A stretch of DNA of 59,019 nt from Lachnospiraceae bacterium (GCA_910575255.1 CAJTEM010000031.1:1-59019), one strand, 5' to 3'; numbered from the stretch's first letter, positions 18,172 through 27,968 are shown. A program made the numbers and translations. Notes: a model not told the origin generated them from the sequence alone.

Positions 18172-18339
18172 ACTAGTATAACCCGTTTTAAATAACCTTC
18201 CGTTTCGCCAGTCTGCTTTCCCGATAGCACAGAGGGAAAATGCTCAACGTAGCCCCACTACGCCTCCGCTTTTCCCTCTGCACTCTCGGAAAAGTATCCT
18301 TGCCGAAACAGAAAGGTATTTAAAACGGGTTATACTAGT
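18172..18339. repeat. 168-bp MITE-like palindrome
   Basis: The ends 18172-18207 and 18304-18339 form nearly perfect inverted repeats beginning ACTAGTATAACCCG. Inner arms include GAGGGAAAA with TTTTCCCTC and GTAG with CTAC. The terminal GTTATACTAGT also occurs at the right edge of the IS630 transposase region (31673-31683), so it may be a non-autonomous relative using a TA target. The last bases supply the stop codon of the neighbouring 827-residue gene. Confidence 0.7.
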
Positions 18340-20818
18340 GCCATCCCACACCAGCCACCGCGCAGACAAAATCATTGCCTCTGGCCCGGAAGAATTCCGT
18401 ACTGTCATTGAGTCCTACCTTATAAGTATCCCGAAGCTCCGGATCATAGACTGTCACATTGTACTGGTCAAAGCCGCACAGCAGCAGATAGGATCCCTCC
18501 TGGGTATATCCGATCACCGGAATCCCCTGATCGATAAAATACAGCATCTGCGGCAACGTACAGCCCCTGGCATCCAGTATCGTCAGCTCATCCCCATAAC
18601 TTCTGCTGACAGAAAAGCTGTCCAGACGTCGCTCTATTGCAGCAAAGACCGTCAGAGGATCCGAAATGTTCCGGATACTGCCGCGGTTCACTCTCCCCCA
18701 CAAAATCTGCTGATTCTGATCCGTTACAATTCCCATACGTTCATATGCAAGCGCCACAGCATCAGAAAAATCCGAGGTGCCTCCCAAAAGGCGTCCTCCT
18801 CCATAGGCATAAAACCAAAGACCCTGATAAGAAGAATTCGATTTCAGTTCCAGCACCCCTGCTGTATCTGTCCCGATTTTTTCTGGTGAACTCGTACGGA
18901 TTCCCCGACTGCCACGAATCTCCTGATCCATCTGTACAAAATACACCCGGCCTTTTTCCTGAGAAGCAAACCATCCGATCCCTTCCAGCTTTCCCGGTCC
19001 CATATCCACATTGCAGACAATCGTATCCTCCTGTGCATTTGCATATCGATGTTCCCCTGTCTTGGTCATCCGTTTCAGGTGGATCCGACTGTCATCCACA
19101 GTTACCTCATCCACATAATATCCCTCTTTCTCATAACGGGTCTCTACCTGGTTCTCATCATTTAAAATCTCCACGGCATACATCGGAAATCCTGCCTGCC
19201 TGCCGTTGATGATCCACTGATCTCCTGTTCTCGTTATACCATAGACCAGATCTCTCCCCACAAAGCCAAGCGTCCTTACATACTCGTTCTCTCCACCCCG
19301 GATGTCATGTTTTTCCCCACTTTCCAGATCCAAAACATGCAGTACGGACGATTCAAAACACTTTCCGCCCTCCTGCCAGGCAATCCTTGCCTTGTCCATG
19401 CTGACGGCATAACTGTTCTCCTCCAGGCCATCCGCCACCACCATACTCTCATTGCTCTTTTTGTCAATCCCGTATATGGCATGATTCAGATACAGATACA
19501 GCATATCTGAATCCGACTGGTAGGTCAGCTGTTCCAGATCCCCGGCCAGCTGATCAAAAGATGCCTGTACCGGTATATAAAACCGCTCCTGCAAAACATT
19601 ATTCTCTTTTTCAAAATGATAGCCCACAATTCCAAACAATCCCTCATAATTTCCGCGGTTCTGGTATCCGTAGACCAAAAAATCCACATCCCCGTTATCC
19701 TCTGTCTTCAAAATGCGGATGTCATGCTGGCTGTAATTATTCTGCATATTCTGGCGGTCCTTGTCACGAAAGGAAAACACCTGCGTTCCCTGGCGCTCCT
19801 TCTGATCATAGCTCCACAAATCCCGGTTCACCCGATAAGCAATGATGTTCCCGTCCTCGCTTTTCCTGGCCTCCACCTGATCGTCATTCGTAATCCCCAG
19901 AAGAATCCGCTTACCGGAATAATCGTCCCTTTCTCCGGAAAATATCTGATCCGTCGTCCGCTCATAATCCATCAGATAAGTACGGATCTCGTTCCACTTC
20001 ATAGTGAAACTCTCTTCCACCTGATACAGCTCCTCCTCGTTCGAATCTTCCCGAGATGCAAGATAGGTCAGGTTGACACATCCCATAAGCCCGTCCAGTT
20101 CCTTTAAAGTCACCTGGGCTTCTCCCTTCCGTTGCATCTTTAATCCCCCCCAAGTCAGATGGGAAAAGCTCGAATGAATGCAGGTATGTCCAAAAGAGCT
20201 GTTGTCCTCAGTACTCGTAGGCTCCATATAGGTGACCAACCCCTGTGCCTGATCATAATGAAAGGTCCGTTCCGAAAAATCCACCGCCAGATCAATCATG
20301 GTCTGCGCTTTGGTATCCTCTGTCCACATAATGCGGGTATAATAGCAGACGGTTCCCATTGTCTGGGTATCCACCTCCAGCCGGAGCAGATATTCCCGAT
20401 CCGCCGCAAGCAGGTTCTGTATGGGAAGCACCGCCCGGATCCCCTCCTCCTGCTCTTCCCAGGAATCCAGTCTGGTGTTCTCCACCAGACGCTGTAAATC
20501 CAGGCTTCGGATCTCATAACGAATTCCCAGAACACTTTCACTGCCACCATTTATGTGCACCGGAAGTGCCCGGTTCTGCGGCAGAATCGTCAGACTCTCC
20601 CTGGCAACAGCATTTCCCATATCCTGCCGGTAGCCGTACATCGGATTCATCTTCCTGCCATACATCTCCACGTATACCACTGGCAGCCTGGCCTTTTCAA
20701 AAACCAGATACTCCAGCTCTTTCTGCGCCCTCCACTCCTGGCTTCCCGCCAGATATACAATCAACACTGCTGCAAATATCGCTGTTAAAATTCCGACCTT
20801 TTTTATCGTACGATTCAT
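18335..20818 (-). CDS. Large exported protein, beta-propeller-like with C39-like C-terminus
   Basis: This 827-residue protein of unknown function has a single N-terminal membrane anchor at about 8-25 and an extracellular remainder. The middle contains repeated short beta-rich units (DNGDVDFLVYGYQNRG, LYLYLNHAIYGIDKK) suggesting a propeller. The last 130 residues (PLTVFAAIERRLDSF, LYFIDQGIPVIGYTQEGSYLLLCGFD, VTVYDPE) resemble the C39-like papain fold. The histidine expected in the GHxVLV position is Ser here, so it is probably not an active peptidase. Its TAG stop lies inside the adjacent MITE-like repeat, so the original C-terminus may have differed. Confidence 0.7.
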   Translation of the reverse strand: MNRTIKKVGILTAIFAAVLIVYLAGSQEWRAQKELEYLVFEKARLPVVYVEMYGRKMNPMYGYRQDMGNAVARESLTILPQNRALPVHINGGSESVLGIRYEIRSLDLQRLVENTRLDSWEEQEEGIRAVLPIQNLLAADREYLLRLEVDTQTMGTVCYYTRIMWTEDTKAQTMIDLAVDFSERTFHYDQAQGLVTYMEPTSTEDNSSFGHTCIHSSFSHLTWGGLKMQRKGEAQVTLKELDGLMGCVNLTYLASREDSNEEELYQVEESFTMKWNEIRTYLMDYERTTDQIFSGERDDYSGKRILLGITNDDQVEARKSEDGNIIAYRVNRDLWSYDQKERQGTQVFSFRDKDRQNMQNNYSQHDIRILKTEDNGDVDFLVYGYQNRGNYEGLFGIVGYHFEKENNVLQERFYIPVQASFDQLAGDLEQLTYQSDSDMLYLYLNHAIYGIDKKSNESMVVADGLEENSYAVSMDKARIAWQEGGKCFESSVLHVLDLESGEKHDIRGGENEYVRTLGFVGRDLVYGITRTGDQWIINGRQAGFPMYAVEILNDENQVETRYEKEGYYVDEVTVDDSRIHLKRMTKTGEHRYANAQEDTIVCNVDMGPGKLEGIGWFASQEKGRVYFVQMDQEIRGSRGIRTSSPEKIGTDTAGVLELKSNSSYQGLWFYAYGGGRLLGGTSDFSDAVALAYERMGIVTDQNQQILWGRVNRGSIRNISDPLTVFAAIERRLDSFSVSRSYGDELTILDARGCTLPQMLYFIDQGIPVIGYTQEGSYLLLCGFDQYNVTVYDPELRDTYKVGLNDSTEFFRARGNDFVCAVAGVGWH

Positions 20819-20968
20819 ATATTCATTCCTTTATCTTTTTACCCTTGACCGTTATACAAGCCCCTCGCGTCTGTTCACCGGACTATTCTTTTATTTTATC
20901 TGTTTTTCTGCCAAACTACAACCGGTTCTTTCAGTTTTCACAAATTTTCATTTTTCTTTTATTTTCTC

Positions 20969-20997
20969 TTGTCAAATCTTTGGGAATCCGTTATAAT
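20969..20997 (+). promoter_or_regulatory. Predicted sigma-A promoter of the DUF5688 gene
   Basis: TTGTCA (20969-20974) and TATAAT (20992-20997) are 17 bp apart, about 110 bp upstream of the start at 21107. The minus-strand exported-protein gene begins at 20818, so the gap is divergent. Confidence 0.75.
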
Positions 20998-21106
20998 AAA
21001 TATGCCATTATCTGGTGTTCCGGCATTCTCAGGTCTGTCGTTTCTTCTCAGAATCATGTCCCCTGATCTATGTCAAACAATTCTATATCGTCTAGGAGGT
21101 ATCTTT

Positions 21107-22036
21107 ATGGATTACGCAACATTTCTTGAAACAATCAGACAGGCATTACAGACACGACTGGGAGAAGACCTTCAGCTGGTTATCCGTCCTGTTCCCAAGA
21201 ATAACGGCGTCCTGATGGACGGACTGAGCATTCAGTCTTCGGACTCCTCTCTGGCACCTACCGTTTACTTAAACCCTTATTACACACTTTACCGGGATGG
21301 CATGTCAACAGAAGCGATCTGCTCCGATATTCTCGGACTGTTTCAGAGCAGCCTGCCGTCCGACCCTTTTCACGAAAAAGATCTCAATAATTTCCATGAT
21401 ATGAAATCCCGGATCATGATGCGCCTGATCCACACGGATTCCAACCAGGAGCTTCTCCAAAGCATCCCACATGTTCCTTATCTGGATCTTTCGATTGTAT
21501 TCTATCTGTTTTTAGACCGTACCTCTTCCGGACAGATGACCTCTCTGATCCATAAAGATCTCCAGGAGCGCTGGAAGGCAGAGACCTCAGAACTCTTGCG
21601 TCTTGCTCTCCGGAATACGCCAAGAGAATACCCAGACGAGCTGAAAAGCATGTCAGAGGTAATGAAAGATATTGCCCGCCAAAATCTTGGCAGTGATTAT
21701 AATGAGGATACTCTGGATCTGCTTCTGGAGGAAGAAGCGAACTTCTCCCCCCTCTATGTTCTGTCCAATTCCTCTGGTATTTACGGGGCCTGCTGCATGT
21801 TGTATAAAAATACATTAAAAAACTTCGCAGACAGCCTGGGGTATGATCTGATCATCATTCCCTCCAGCATCCACGAAGTCTTGCTTGCACCTGATAATAA
21901 TAACATGTCTTTTGAGTATCTCAATTCCATGGTGATGAATATCAACCAGTCCGAGGTGCCAAAAGAAGACCGGCTCTCTGACCATATCTATCTCTACACC
22001 CGTGCCGACGACTGCATCCGCATCATCCAGTCATAA
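21107..22036 (+). CDS. DUF5688 family protein
   Basis: This 309-residue soluble protein is of a family seen mainly in Lachnospiraceae. The conserved look is a short N-terminal helix (MDYATFLETIRQAL), VLMDGLSIQ, and the final part NSSGIYGACCMLYKNTLKNFADSLG with a later NMSFEYLNSMV. Function is unknown. ATG 21107 is preceded by AGGAGGT at good spacing. It ends 10 bp from the convergent feoB stop. Confidence 0.8.
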   Translation: MDYATFLETIRQALQTRLGEDLQLVIRPVPKNNGVLMDGLSIQSSDSSLAPTVYLNPYYTLYRDGMSTEAICSDILGLFQSSLPSDPFHEKDLNNFHDMKSRIMMRLIHTDSNQELLQSIPHVPYLDLSIVFYLFLDRTSSGQMTSLIHKDLQERWKAETSELLRLALRNTPREYPDELKSMSEVMKDIARQNLGSDYNEDTLDLLLEEEANFSPLYVLSNSSGIYGACCMLYKNTLKNFADSLGYDLIIIPSSIHEVLLAPDNNNMSFEYLNSMVMNINQSEVPKEDRLSDHIYLYTRADDCIRIIQS

Positions 22037-22046
22037 CTATTTGGCA

Positions 22047-24044
22047 TCAGAAAAACCTGCTTCCTATCTGGAACACGGCTACTGCTGCCAGCCAGGCAAT
22101 GAGAATCTGAAATCCCATTATCCCCAGTGTGAATTTCCAGGATCGGGTCTCCCGGCGGATGGCGCCGATCGCCGCTACACACGGCGTGTACATCAGACAG
22201 AAGATCATCAGCGCATAGGCATTGACCCCGCCAAACCCCATCGATGCCAGGCTTGCCGAAAGCTGGCTCATCCCTGCCTGCGAATTGATGTTGCTGATTC
22301 CATACAGTACAGAAAAGCTGGATACCACCACTTCCTTTGCCGAAAGCCCTGAGATCAGAGCTACCGCGATCTGCCATGTTCCCAGTCCCGCCGGCCTCAG
22401 TGCCGGAACCAGCGCTCTTCCGAACATGGCAGCAAAGCTATCCGTCACATCCGGAATATAACCGGACGGGCCGAAGTTCAGCACAAACCACAGAACAATC
22501 GATGCCACAAAGATTGTTGTCCCTGCCTTTGACAGATAATCCTTTATCTTATCCCACACGTAGATCCATACAGTACGGGCATTCGGTGTCTTATATTCCG
22601 GCAGTTCAATCAACAGGGTATCTCCGGCTCCCTTGTCATCCAGCTTATGTGCAAAGAATGCAATCAGAATTGCCAGCACCAGACCGATCAGATAAAGAGA
22701 ATACGCTACTAAAAGCGCATGCCTGGCGAAAAACATCTCTGCAAAAAGCACATAGATCGGAAGTCTCGCTGAACAGGACATAAACGGCGTGACCAGGATG
22801 GTGCGTCTTCTGTCTCTCTCACTGGGCAGTGCCCGGGAAGCCATTACTGCCGGCACTGTACAGCCAAATCCCAGCAACATAGGCAAAAATGCCTTGCCCG
22901 ACAGACCCACACGCCCCATCACCTCATTCATCACGTAAGCCACCCTCGCCATATAGCCACTGTCCTCCAGAAATGCCAGCGCCAGAAACAGGATGAAAAT
23001 ATTAGGCAAAAAGGTCAGGATCCCTCCCACACCTGCCACAATACCGTCCACTACCAGGGAGATCATCCAGGAAGAAGCCTGAATCCTGGTCAGGAATGCG
23101 AACACTACAGCAGAAAACCAGTCCAGTCCTATCTCAAAATACCCCTTGAGGAAATCTCCCACCGTAAAGGTAAGGAAGAATACCGCCGCCATGATACCCA
23201 GAAACAAAGGGATTCCCCATACCGGATCCGTCAGCCAGCCGTCAATCCGATCCGTCATTGCCGCCCGTTCCTGCTTATTGAACAAGCATTCCTCGATGAC
23301 CGCTTCAATGTAATCGTATTTCTCATTGATGATTCTCTTCTCAAAGCCATTACCGACAATCTCATCTACATCCACCGGATGATCATTCTGCACCTCCTTG
23401 TCCCGCTCCAGAAGCTTCACCGCATGCCATCGTATATTTTCCATCTCACCGTATCTGTCGCGTAAGATCTCCTCAATCCGGTAGATCTTTCCCTCCAGCT
23501 CCCCGTCATAGCAGACCACCACTCCCTGTGGCTCCTCCTCATAGTGGTGAACTACTGCATGCATCAGCACATCCAGCCCTGTCCGCTTTCTGGCCGATAC
23601 CGGCACCACCGGAATCTGTCCCAACATCTCCGGAAGCCGGTGCAGATCAATCTCCATGCCCCGCTCCTCTACAATGTCCATCATATTCAATGCCAGAATG
23701 ACTGGCTTCTTCAGCTCCAGAAGCTGCAAAGTCAGATACAGATTACGCTCCAGGGAAGAGGCATCCACCACGTTGATGATGACATCTACCTCGCCCTCTT
23801 CGATACACCGCCTGGTTACAATCTCCTCAATCGTATAAGAGGTCAGGCTGTAGATCCCCGGCAGGTCAATGACCCGGATTGGCCTGCCCTTATAACTGGT
23901 GTGGCCTTCCACCCGTTCTACGGTCACTCCCGGCCAGTTCGCCACCTTCAGGCTGGCGCCGGTAAAGGCGTTAAACAATGTAGTCTTGCCGCAATTTGGA
24001 TTGCCTACAAAGCCTACACAGATCTCGTTCTGATTGTCAGCCAT
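22047..24044 (-). CDS. feoB: Ferrous iron transport protein B
   Basis: FeoB is the main Fe(II) importer, with a cytoplasmic G domain fused to a membrane permease. This copy has 665 residues. G motifs are GNPNCGKT (G1), DLPGIYSL (G3), LNMMD (G4) and VSARK (G5). The polytopic permease begins near residue 255, with paired gate domains. ATG 24044 (MADNQNE) is chosen because GGGGGTGG precedes it. A longer frame to 24143 would overlap most of the end of feoA. It overlaps feoA by eight bases, indicating coupling. Confidence 0.96.
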   Translation of the reverse strand: MADNQNEICVGFVGNPNCGKTTLFNAFTGASLKVANWPGVTVERVEGHTSYKGRPIRVIDLPGIYSLTSYTIEEIVTRRCIEEGEVDVIINVVDASSLERNLYLTLQLLELKKPVILALNMMDIVEERGMEIDLHRLPEMLGQIPVVPVSARKRTGLDVLMHAVVHHYEEEPQGVVVCYDGELEGKIYRIEEILRDRYGEMENIRWHAVKLLERDKEVQNDHPVDVDEIVGNGFEKRIINEKYDYIEAVIEECLFNKQERAAMTDRIDGWLTDPVWGIPLFLGIMAAVFFLTFTVGDFLKGYFEIGLDWFSAVVFAFLTRIQASSWMISLVVDGIVAGVGGILTFLPNIFILFLALAFLEDSGYMARVAYVMNEVMGRVGLSGKAFLPMLLGFGCTVPAVMASRALPSERDRRRTILVTPFMSCSARLPIYVLFAEMFFARHALLVAYSLYLIGLVLAILIAFFAHKLDDKGAGDTLLIELPEYKTPNARTVWIYVWDKIKDYLSKAGTTIFVASIVLWFVLNFGPSGYIPDVTDSFAAMFGRALVPALRPAGLGTWQIAVALISGLSAKEVVVSSFSVLYGISNINSQAGMSQLSASLASMGFGGVNAYALMIFCLMYTPCVAAIGAIRRETRSWKFTLGIMGFQILIAWLAAVAVFQIGSRFF

Positions 24045-24336
24045 GAACGCCACCCCCTTTTCCTGTCCTGCTGCCGGCTTCTTTTCTCTCATGGGTCTCA
24101 CCGGCAGCATCTGACGACGGCTCTCTGATGAAAATATTTTCACTGATTCGCTTTCCCACAGCCAGACGGGTTCCCCGCACCTTGAAAATGACCGATCCGC
24201 TACCCTTTTTATTCAGTATCGCCACTGGTGTCATCTCATTCACTCCCAATGCCTCCAGGCGGCGCGTAATCGCTTCATCTACCATGACGCTGTCTACCAG
24301 GTAGGTGCCGCCGATCTTTCCCTCGTTTAATTTCAT
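24037..24336 (-). CDS. feoA: Ferrous iron transport protein A
   Basis: FeoA is a small SH3-like partner of FeoB in Fe(II) uptake. This 99-residue protein has the core KIGGTYLV...RRLEALGVNEMTPVAILNKKGSGSVIFKVRGTRLAVG at about 6-72. A charged C-terminal tail of about 25 residues, longer than usual, follows. ATG 24336 has GGAAGGAAGG upstream. It is the first gene of feoAB under the promoter at 24387-24418. Confidence 0.92.
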   Translation of the reverse strand: MKLNEGKIGGTYLVDSVMVDEAITRRLEALGVNEMTPVAILNKKGSGSVIFKVRGTRLAVGKRISENIFIREPSSDAAGETHERKEAGSRTGKGGGVHG

Positions 24337-24386
24337 TCCAGATGCCTTCCTTCCAGGCACATTTTGATTCCCACATGCCAGTGAAA

Positions 24387-24418
24387 ACTATACTCTTATT
24401 GAGAATGTTTGTCAATAA
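24387..24418 (-). promoter_or_regulatory. feoAB promoter with perfect palindromic operator
   Basis: On the minus strand TTGACA (24410-24415) and TATAGT (24387-24392) are 17 bp apart. A perfect palindrome TTATTGA-N9-TCAATAA covers 24396-24418, overlapping the -35 box and the spacer, so a bound repressor would block RNA polymerase. An iron-responsive Fur or DtxR-family regulator is the obvious candidate, but the sequence is not a textbook box for either. Confidence 0.75.
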
Positions 24419-24488
24419 TGAGCACCGATTTTCGGCAGAATTCTCTCTTTGGCAGTTACTGTTCACAGGCAATGTCATGATTCTTCTG

Positions 24489-26492
24489 CTATCCCTCCTC
24501 TATATCCAGGAGCATCTTTTTTACCTGCAGCATCCGGTCACGCAAGATCGCCGCCTCCTCAAAGTTCAGCTCTGCAGCTGCCTGATTCATCTTCTTCTGC
24601 AGCTCTCTGGCCAGCTTACCAAGTTCCTTGGCATCCATGGATTCCGGATCTTTTTCCATGCTTCCGGCATCTGCCTCTGCTGCCTTGGAGATGGCGATCA
24701 GGTCACGGACTGCCTTCCTGATTGTCGTCGGCGTGATGCCGTGTTCTTCATTATATTTCTGCTGGATCTGCCGGCGCCGGTTCGTCTCCTCAATCGCTGT
24801 CCGCATGGAATCGGTGATGACATCTGCATACATAATCACATGACCATCCGCATTTCTCGCTGCACGCCCTATGGTCTGAATCAGAGATGTCTCGGACCGC
24901 AAAAAGCCCTCCTTATCCGCATCCAGTATGGCAACCAGGGTAATCTCCGGAATATCCAATCCCTCTCTCAGCAGGTTAATTCCCACCAGCACATCAAAAA
25001 CATCCATGCGCATATCGCGGATAATTTCCGCCCGCTCCAGCGTGTCAATATCCGAGTGGAGATATTTTACCCGGATTCCCACCTCCCGCATATAGTCTGT
25101 CAGATCCTCTGCCATCCGTTTAGTGAGTGTGGTGATCAATACCTTATTGTGGCCCTCCACCTCTTTATTGACCTCAGAAACCAGATCATCGATCTGCCCC
25201 TCCACAGGTCTCACAAAAATCTCCGGATCCAACAGCCCCGTAGGCCGGATAACCTGCTCCACCCGCATCAGCTCGTGCTCTGCCTCATATACATTAGGCG
25301 TTGCAGAAACGAACATCATCTGGTCAATCTTGCTCTCAAATTCCGTAAAATTCAACGGCCTGTTGTCCAGTGCCGAGGGCAGCCGGAAACCAAAGTCCAC
25401 CAGTGTCTGTTTGCGGGAGCGATCTCCGGCATACATCCCCCGCACCTGCGGAAGCGTAATATGGGATTCATCAATAATAATCAGAAACTCGTCCGGAAAA
25501 TAATCAATCAGAGTCCACGGCGGCTCTCCCGGTTTACCAAAAGTCAGATGTCGGGAATAATTCTCAATTCCGGAACAAAAGCCGGTCTCCCGCATCATCT
25601 CCACGTCAAAATTCGTGCGTTCCGCGATCCGCTGTGCCTCCAGAAGCTTGTCCTCGCTCTTAAACCAGGCCACCCGCTCCTTCATTTCCTCCAGGATATT
25701 CTCTGTAGCCAGCTGCAGCTTATCCTTGGGAACCACATAATGAGAGGCCGGAAAGATGGCAACATGTCCCAGCTGCAGCTTTCCTTCACCAGTCAGTCCG
25801 TCAATCTCCGTGATCCTCTCCACCTCATCGCCAAAAAACTCTACACGATACGCCTCACTGCCGGAATAAGCCGGGAATATCTCCAGTACATCTCCCCTCA
25901 CCCGAAAGGTTCCCCGGTGAAAATCCATGTCATTGCGGGTGTACTGAATATCGATCAGCTTGTGAATGATCTCATCCCGATCCCGAACCATCCCCGGCCG
26001 CAGGGAGATCACCATCTCCTTATAGTCAATGGGGCTTCCCAGCCCATAAATACAAGATACCGAAGCCACGATGAGCACATCCTTCCTCTCGGAAAGCGCT
26101 GCTGTAGCAGAATGGCGCAATTTGTCGATCTCGTCGTTGATGGCAGAATCCTTTTCGATGTAGGTGTCGGTGGAGGGGACGTAGGCTTCGGGCTGGTAGT
26201 AGTCGTAGTAGGACACAAAATATTCCACTGCGTTACTCGGAAAATACTCTTTGAACTCACCATAGAGCTGTGCCGCTAATGTCTTATTGTGCGCTATTAC
26301 CAAAGTCGGCTTGTTCAGCTGTGCGATCACGTTGGCCATGGTAAAGGTCTTGCCGGAGCCCGTAACACCCAGTAAAGTCTGGAATTGATTGCCTTCCCGG
26401 AACCCACCCACCAGGGCTTCTATGGCCTGGGGCTGGTCGCCTGTGGGCTTGTATTCGCTGTGAAGTTCGAAGATTTTTTGTTCATTTTGCAC
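24489..26492 (-). CDS. uvrB: Excinuclease ABC subunit B
   Basis: UvrB is the damage-verifying helicase-like subunit of nucleotide excision repair. This copy has 667 residues. Landmarks are Walker [11 protein letters not shown] at about 41-50, the beta-hairpin [21 protein letters not shown] at about 90-112, helicase motifs including DESH, and the C-terminal UVR domain ([18 protein letters not shown]). The start is the ATG at 26492, with GAGGTGAGC upstream. A LexA/DinR-like box and promoter about 200-250 bp upstream suggest SOS control. Confidence 0.97.
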   Translation of the reverse strand: MQNEQKIFELHSEYKPTGDQPQAIEALVGGFREGNQFQTLLGVTGSGKTFTMANVIAQLNKPTLVIAHNKTLAAQLYGEFKEYFPSNAVEYFVSYYDYYQPEAYVPSTDTYIEKDSAINDEIDKLRHSATAALSERKDVLIVASVSCIYGLGSPIDYKEMVISLRPGMVRDRDEIIHKLIDIQYTRNDMDFHRGTFRVRGDVLEIFPAYSGSEAYRVEFFGDEVERITEIDGLTGEGKLQLGHVAIFPASHYVVPKDKLQLATENILEEMKERVAWFKSEDKLLEAQRIAERTNFDVEMMRETGFCSGIENYSRHLTFGKPGEPPWTLIDYFPDEFLIIIDESHITLPQVRGMYAGDRSRKQTLVDFGFRLPSALDNRPLNFTEFESKIDQMMFVSATPNVYEAEHELMRVEQVIRPTGLLDPEIFVRPVEGQIDDLVSEVNKEVEGHNKVLITTLTKRMAEDLTDYMREVGIRVKYLHSDIDTLERAEIIRDMRMDVFDVLVGINLLREGLDIPEITLVAILDADKEGFLRSETSLIQTIGRAARNADGHVIMYADVITDSMRTAIEETNRRRQIQQKYNEEHGITPTTIRKAVRDLIAISKAAEADAGSMEKDPESMDAKELGKLARELQKKMNQAAAELNFEEAAILRDRMLQVKKMLLDIEEG

Positions 26493-26543
26493 AAATGCTC
26501 ACCTCTGATTTCATAGTAAAAAAAGACGCCTATTAGGCAAAAA

Positions 26544-26612
26544 TTCGTCGTGGAACATTTTATTTTCGTCGTGGCATTTACTCAAATTGGAGAAAAACAG
26601 GCCCACGACGAA
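26544..26612. repeat. Three TTCGTCGTGG copies in the uvrB leader
   Basis: TTCGTCGTGG occurs at 26544-26553 and 26565-26574, and its reverse complement at 26603-26612. They lie in the predicted 5' leader of uvrB and also just beyond the 3' end of an integrase remnant, so they could be leader hairpin arms or relics of an attachment region. Confidence 0.6.
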
Positions 26613-26694
26613 TCCCGTTCACAATTTGCTGTTTTTGCAACTTGGCGCACCTCTGTAATTCCATACGGACGTGGCAGCACCAAAGAGCCTTTTT

Positions 26695-26747
26695 ATCTTA
26701 CCACAAATCGTTAAATTTGTATAGATACAAAATCGAACTTTTGTTCT
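26695..26747 (-). promoter_or_regulatory. LexA/DinR-like box and -10 element upstream of uvrB
   Basis: CGAACTTTTGTTCT at 26734-26747 fits the Gram-positive LexA (DinR) consensus CGAAC-N4-GTTCG except for the last base. A TAAGAT -10 element lies at 26695-26700 on the minus strand; the -35 is weak. The box is about 240 bp upstream of the uvrB ATG, with a leader of about 190 nt. Confidence 0.6.
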
Positions 26748-26761
26748 TTTTATCCTTTCTC

Positions 26762-27271
26762 TCACCCTGCATCCGGAAGAAATTCTTTTACATCTACAAC
26801 AATCTCCAACAGTTCCTTTTTAAAACTTTCTATCTCTCTCAGGTTCGGTAAATCCTCCTTCATATATTGCTCAATTTCCGGCACCCCATCCGCTATGATA
26901 CCTTTATTATCGGCGTAAACGTCCATAGTTATGAGTTCCTTGGCATGTCCCATAAGCTTCGATACCGCTTTGGGGTTGAATGCCTCTTTTAGCAGGAGCG
27001 TGCAGTATGTACTGCGCAAATCATGCCAGCGGATGTCCGGCAAGCCATTTTCAGCAAGAAGCTGTTTATAATACCTGCAATGGAACCCTTTGCTCCTTGC
27101 TTTGCCATAGTTGGAACAACAGATATAATCCATATCCTGAAACTCTCCCTTTCTGCGGTTTCTGTTTCTCTCATAAACCTGTCGTTCCTTTAAGATTGCC
27201 TCAAAAACATAATCAGGAATCGGAATCTCTCTGTAACTGGATTTTGTCTTTAATCCCACCTTCTTTATCAA
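26762..27271 (-). pseudogene. Tyrosine integrase, N-terminal part lost
   Basis: The readable 169 residues match the C-terminal half of phage-type tyrosine recombinases: YREIPIPDYVFEAIL, the H-x-x-R box in RWHDLRSTYCTLLL, LMGHAKELITMDVYAD with the second His and the catalytic Tyr. The N-terminal arm and core-binding domains and the first catalytic Arg are missing. The reading runs directly into the DUF3800 gene upstream, so a deletion or recombination removed about 200 residues. It should be inactive. It marks a former mobile element next to uvrB. Confidence 0.85.
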
Positions 27272-27968
27272 TAATCAATGAATAGTTCTGTATATCTTTT
27301 TCTTGCAGATACTTATTGAATCCATCAAAAGACATATGATAATCCCAATCAAGCTCTGGGACATCTGAAATCTCATCTAATACGAGTAAAATATCTTGAA
27401 ATGCCATCGTCTCTGCTTGCTTCAATTCTGGATTGTTTTTATTGTATTCAATCCTATCTTGAAAAAACCTCTTTAGTTCCTCTAAAAAGTCTTCCGGCGA
27501 TCCATACAGGCATTTAATGATTTCATGCGGACGATATACAACGAGAGCCTTTGTAATAGAATACTTCATTAAGTCTGCATCAATGAGAAAACTGTTTCTG
27601 TACCCTTGAAAAAGCTGTAATACAAGGTATTCTATTTTGCTGGAAACAGAAAAATAAATATGAATATCCTCGTCAAAAAGCGATAGGAAATCATTTAAAA
27701 ACTGAGTGTTCTGCTTGTTGAGGGAGGCAAAACCATACTTAAATTGTTTTTGCGGAAACATGGTACTTTTGATTTCACCATTACGATCTTTTCTATCTGC
27801 GTATCTGGTCTCAAAAGCAGCATGCTGTTGCAAAATATCATTCTTTTCGGCTGACCATCCCACAATCATGGTTACGAAATTATCATAATAATTAGAGGCA
27901 CTTACCGTCTTGTAGTTGATTTTTCGGCTATGCTCAGACTCATCGTAGTAGAAATTATATTTAGACAT
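27213..27968 (-). CDS. DUF3800-like protein, truncated at the C-terminus
   Basis: The start has the family hallmark YNFYYDESEHSRKI, an acidic DES motif of a predicted RNase-H-like fold often found in mobile or defence loci. The 251 readable residues end in a tail (GGIKDKIQLQRDSDS) that comes from the integrase remnant read in another frame, overlapping it by 59 bp. The native C-terminus is therefore probably lost. ATG 27968 has AAGGAGG nine bases upstream. It lies 104 bp after the AbiEii-like gene. Activity is doubtful. Confidence 0.75.
   Translation of the reverse strand: MSKYNFYYDESEHSRKINYKTVSASNYYDNFVTMIVGWSAEKNDILQQHAAFETRYADRKDRNGEIKSTMFPQKQFKYGFASLNKQNTQFLNDFLSLFDEDIHIYFSVSSKIEYLVLQLFQGYRNSFLIDADLMKYSITKALVVYRPHEIIKCLYGSPEDFLEELKRFFQDRIEYNKNNPELKQAETMAFQDILLVLDEISDVPELDWDYHMSFDGFNKYLQEKDIQNYSLIIDKEGGIKDKIQLQRDSDS

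Noticed and set aside
24342-26279. 645-residue plus-strand ORF opposite uvrB
   Set aside because: It is a shadow frame of uvrB with many His/Leu/Arg and no ribosome site; uvrB itself is certain.
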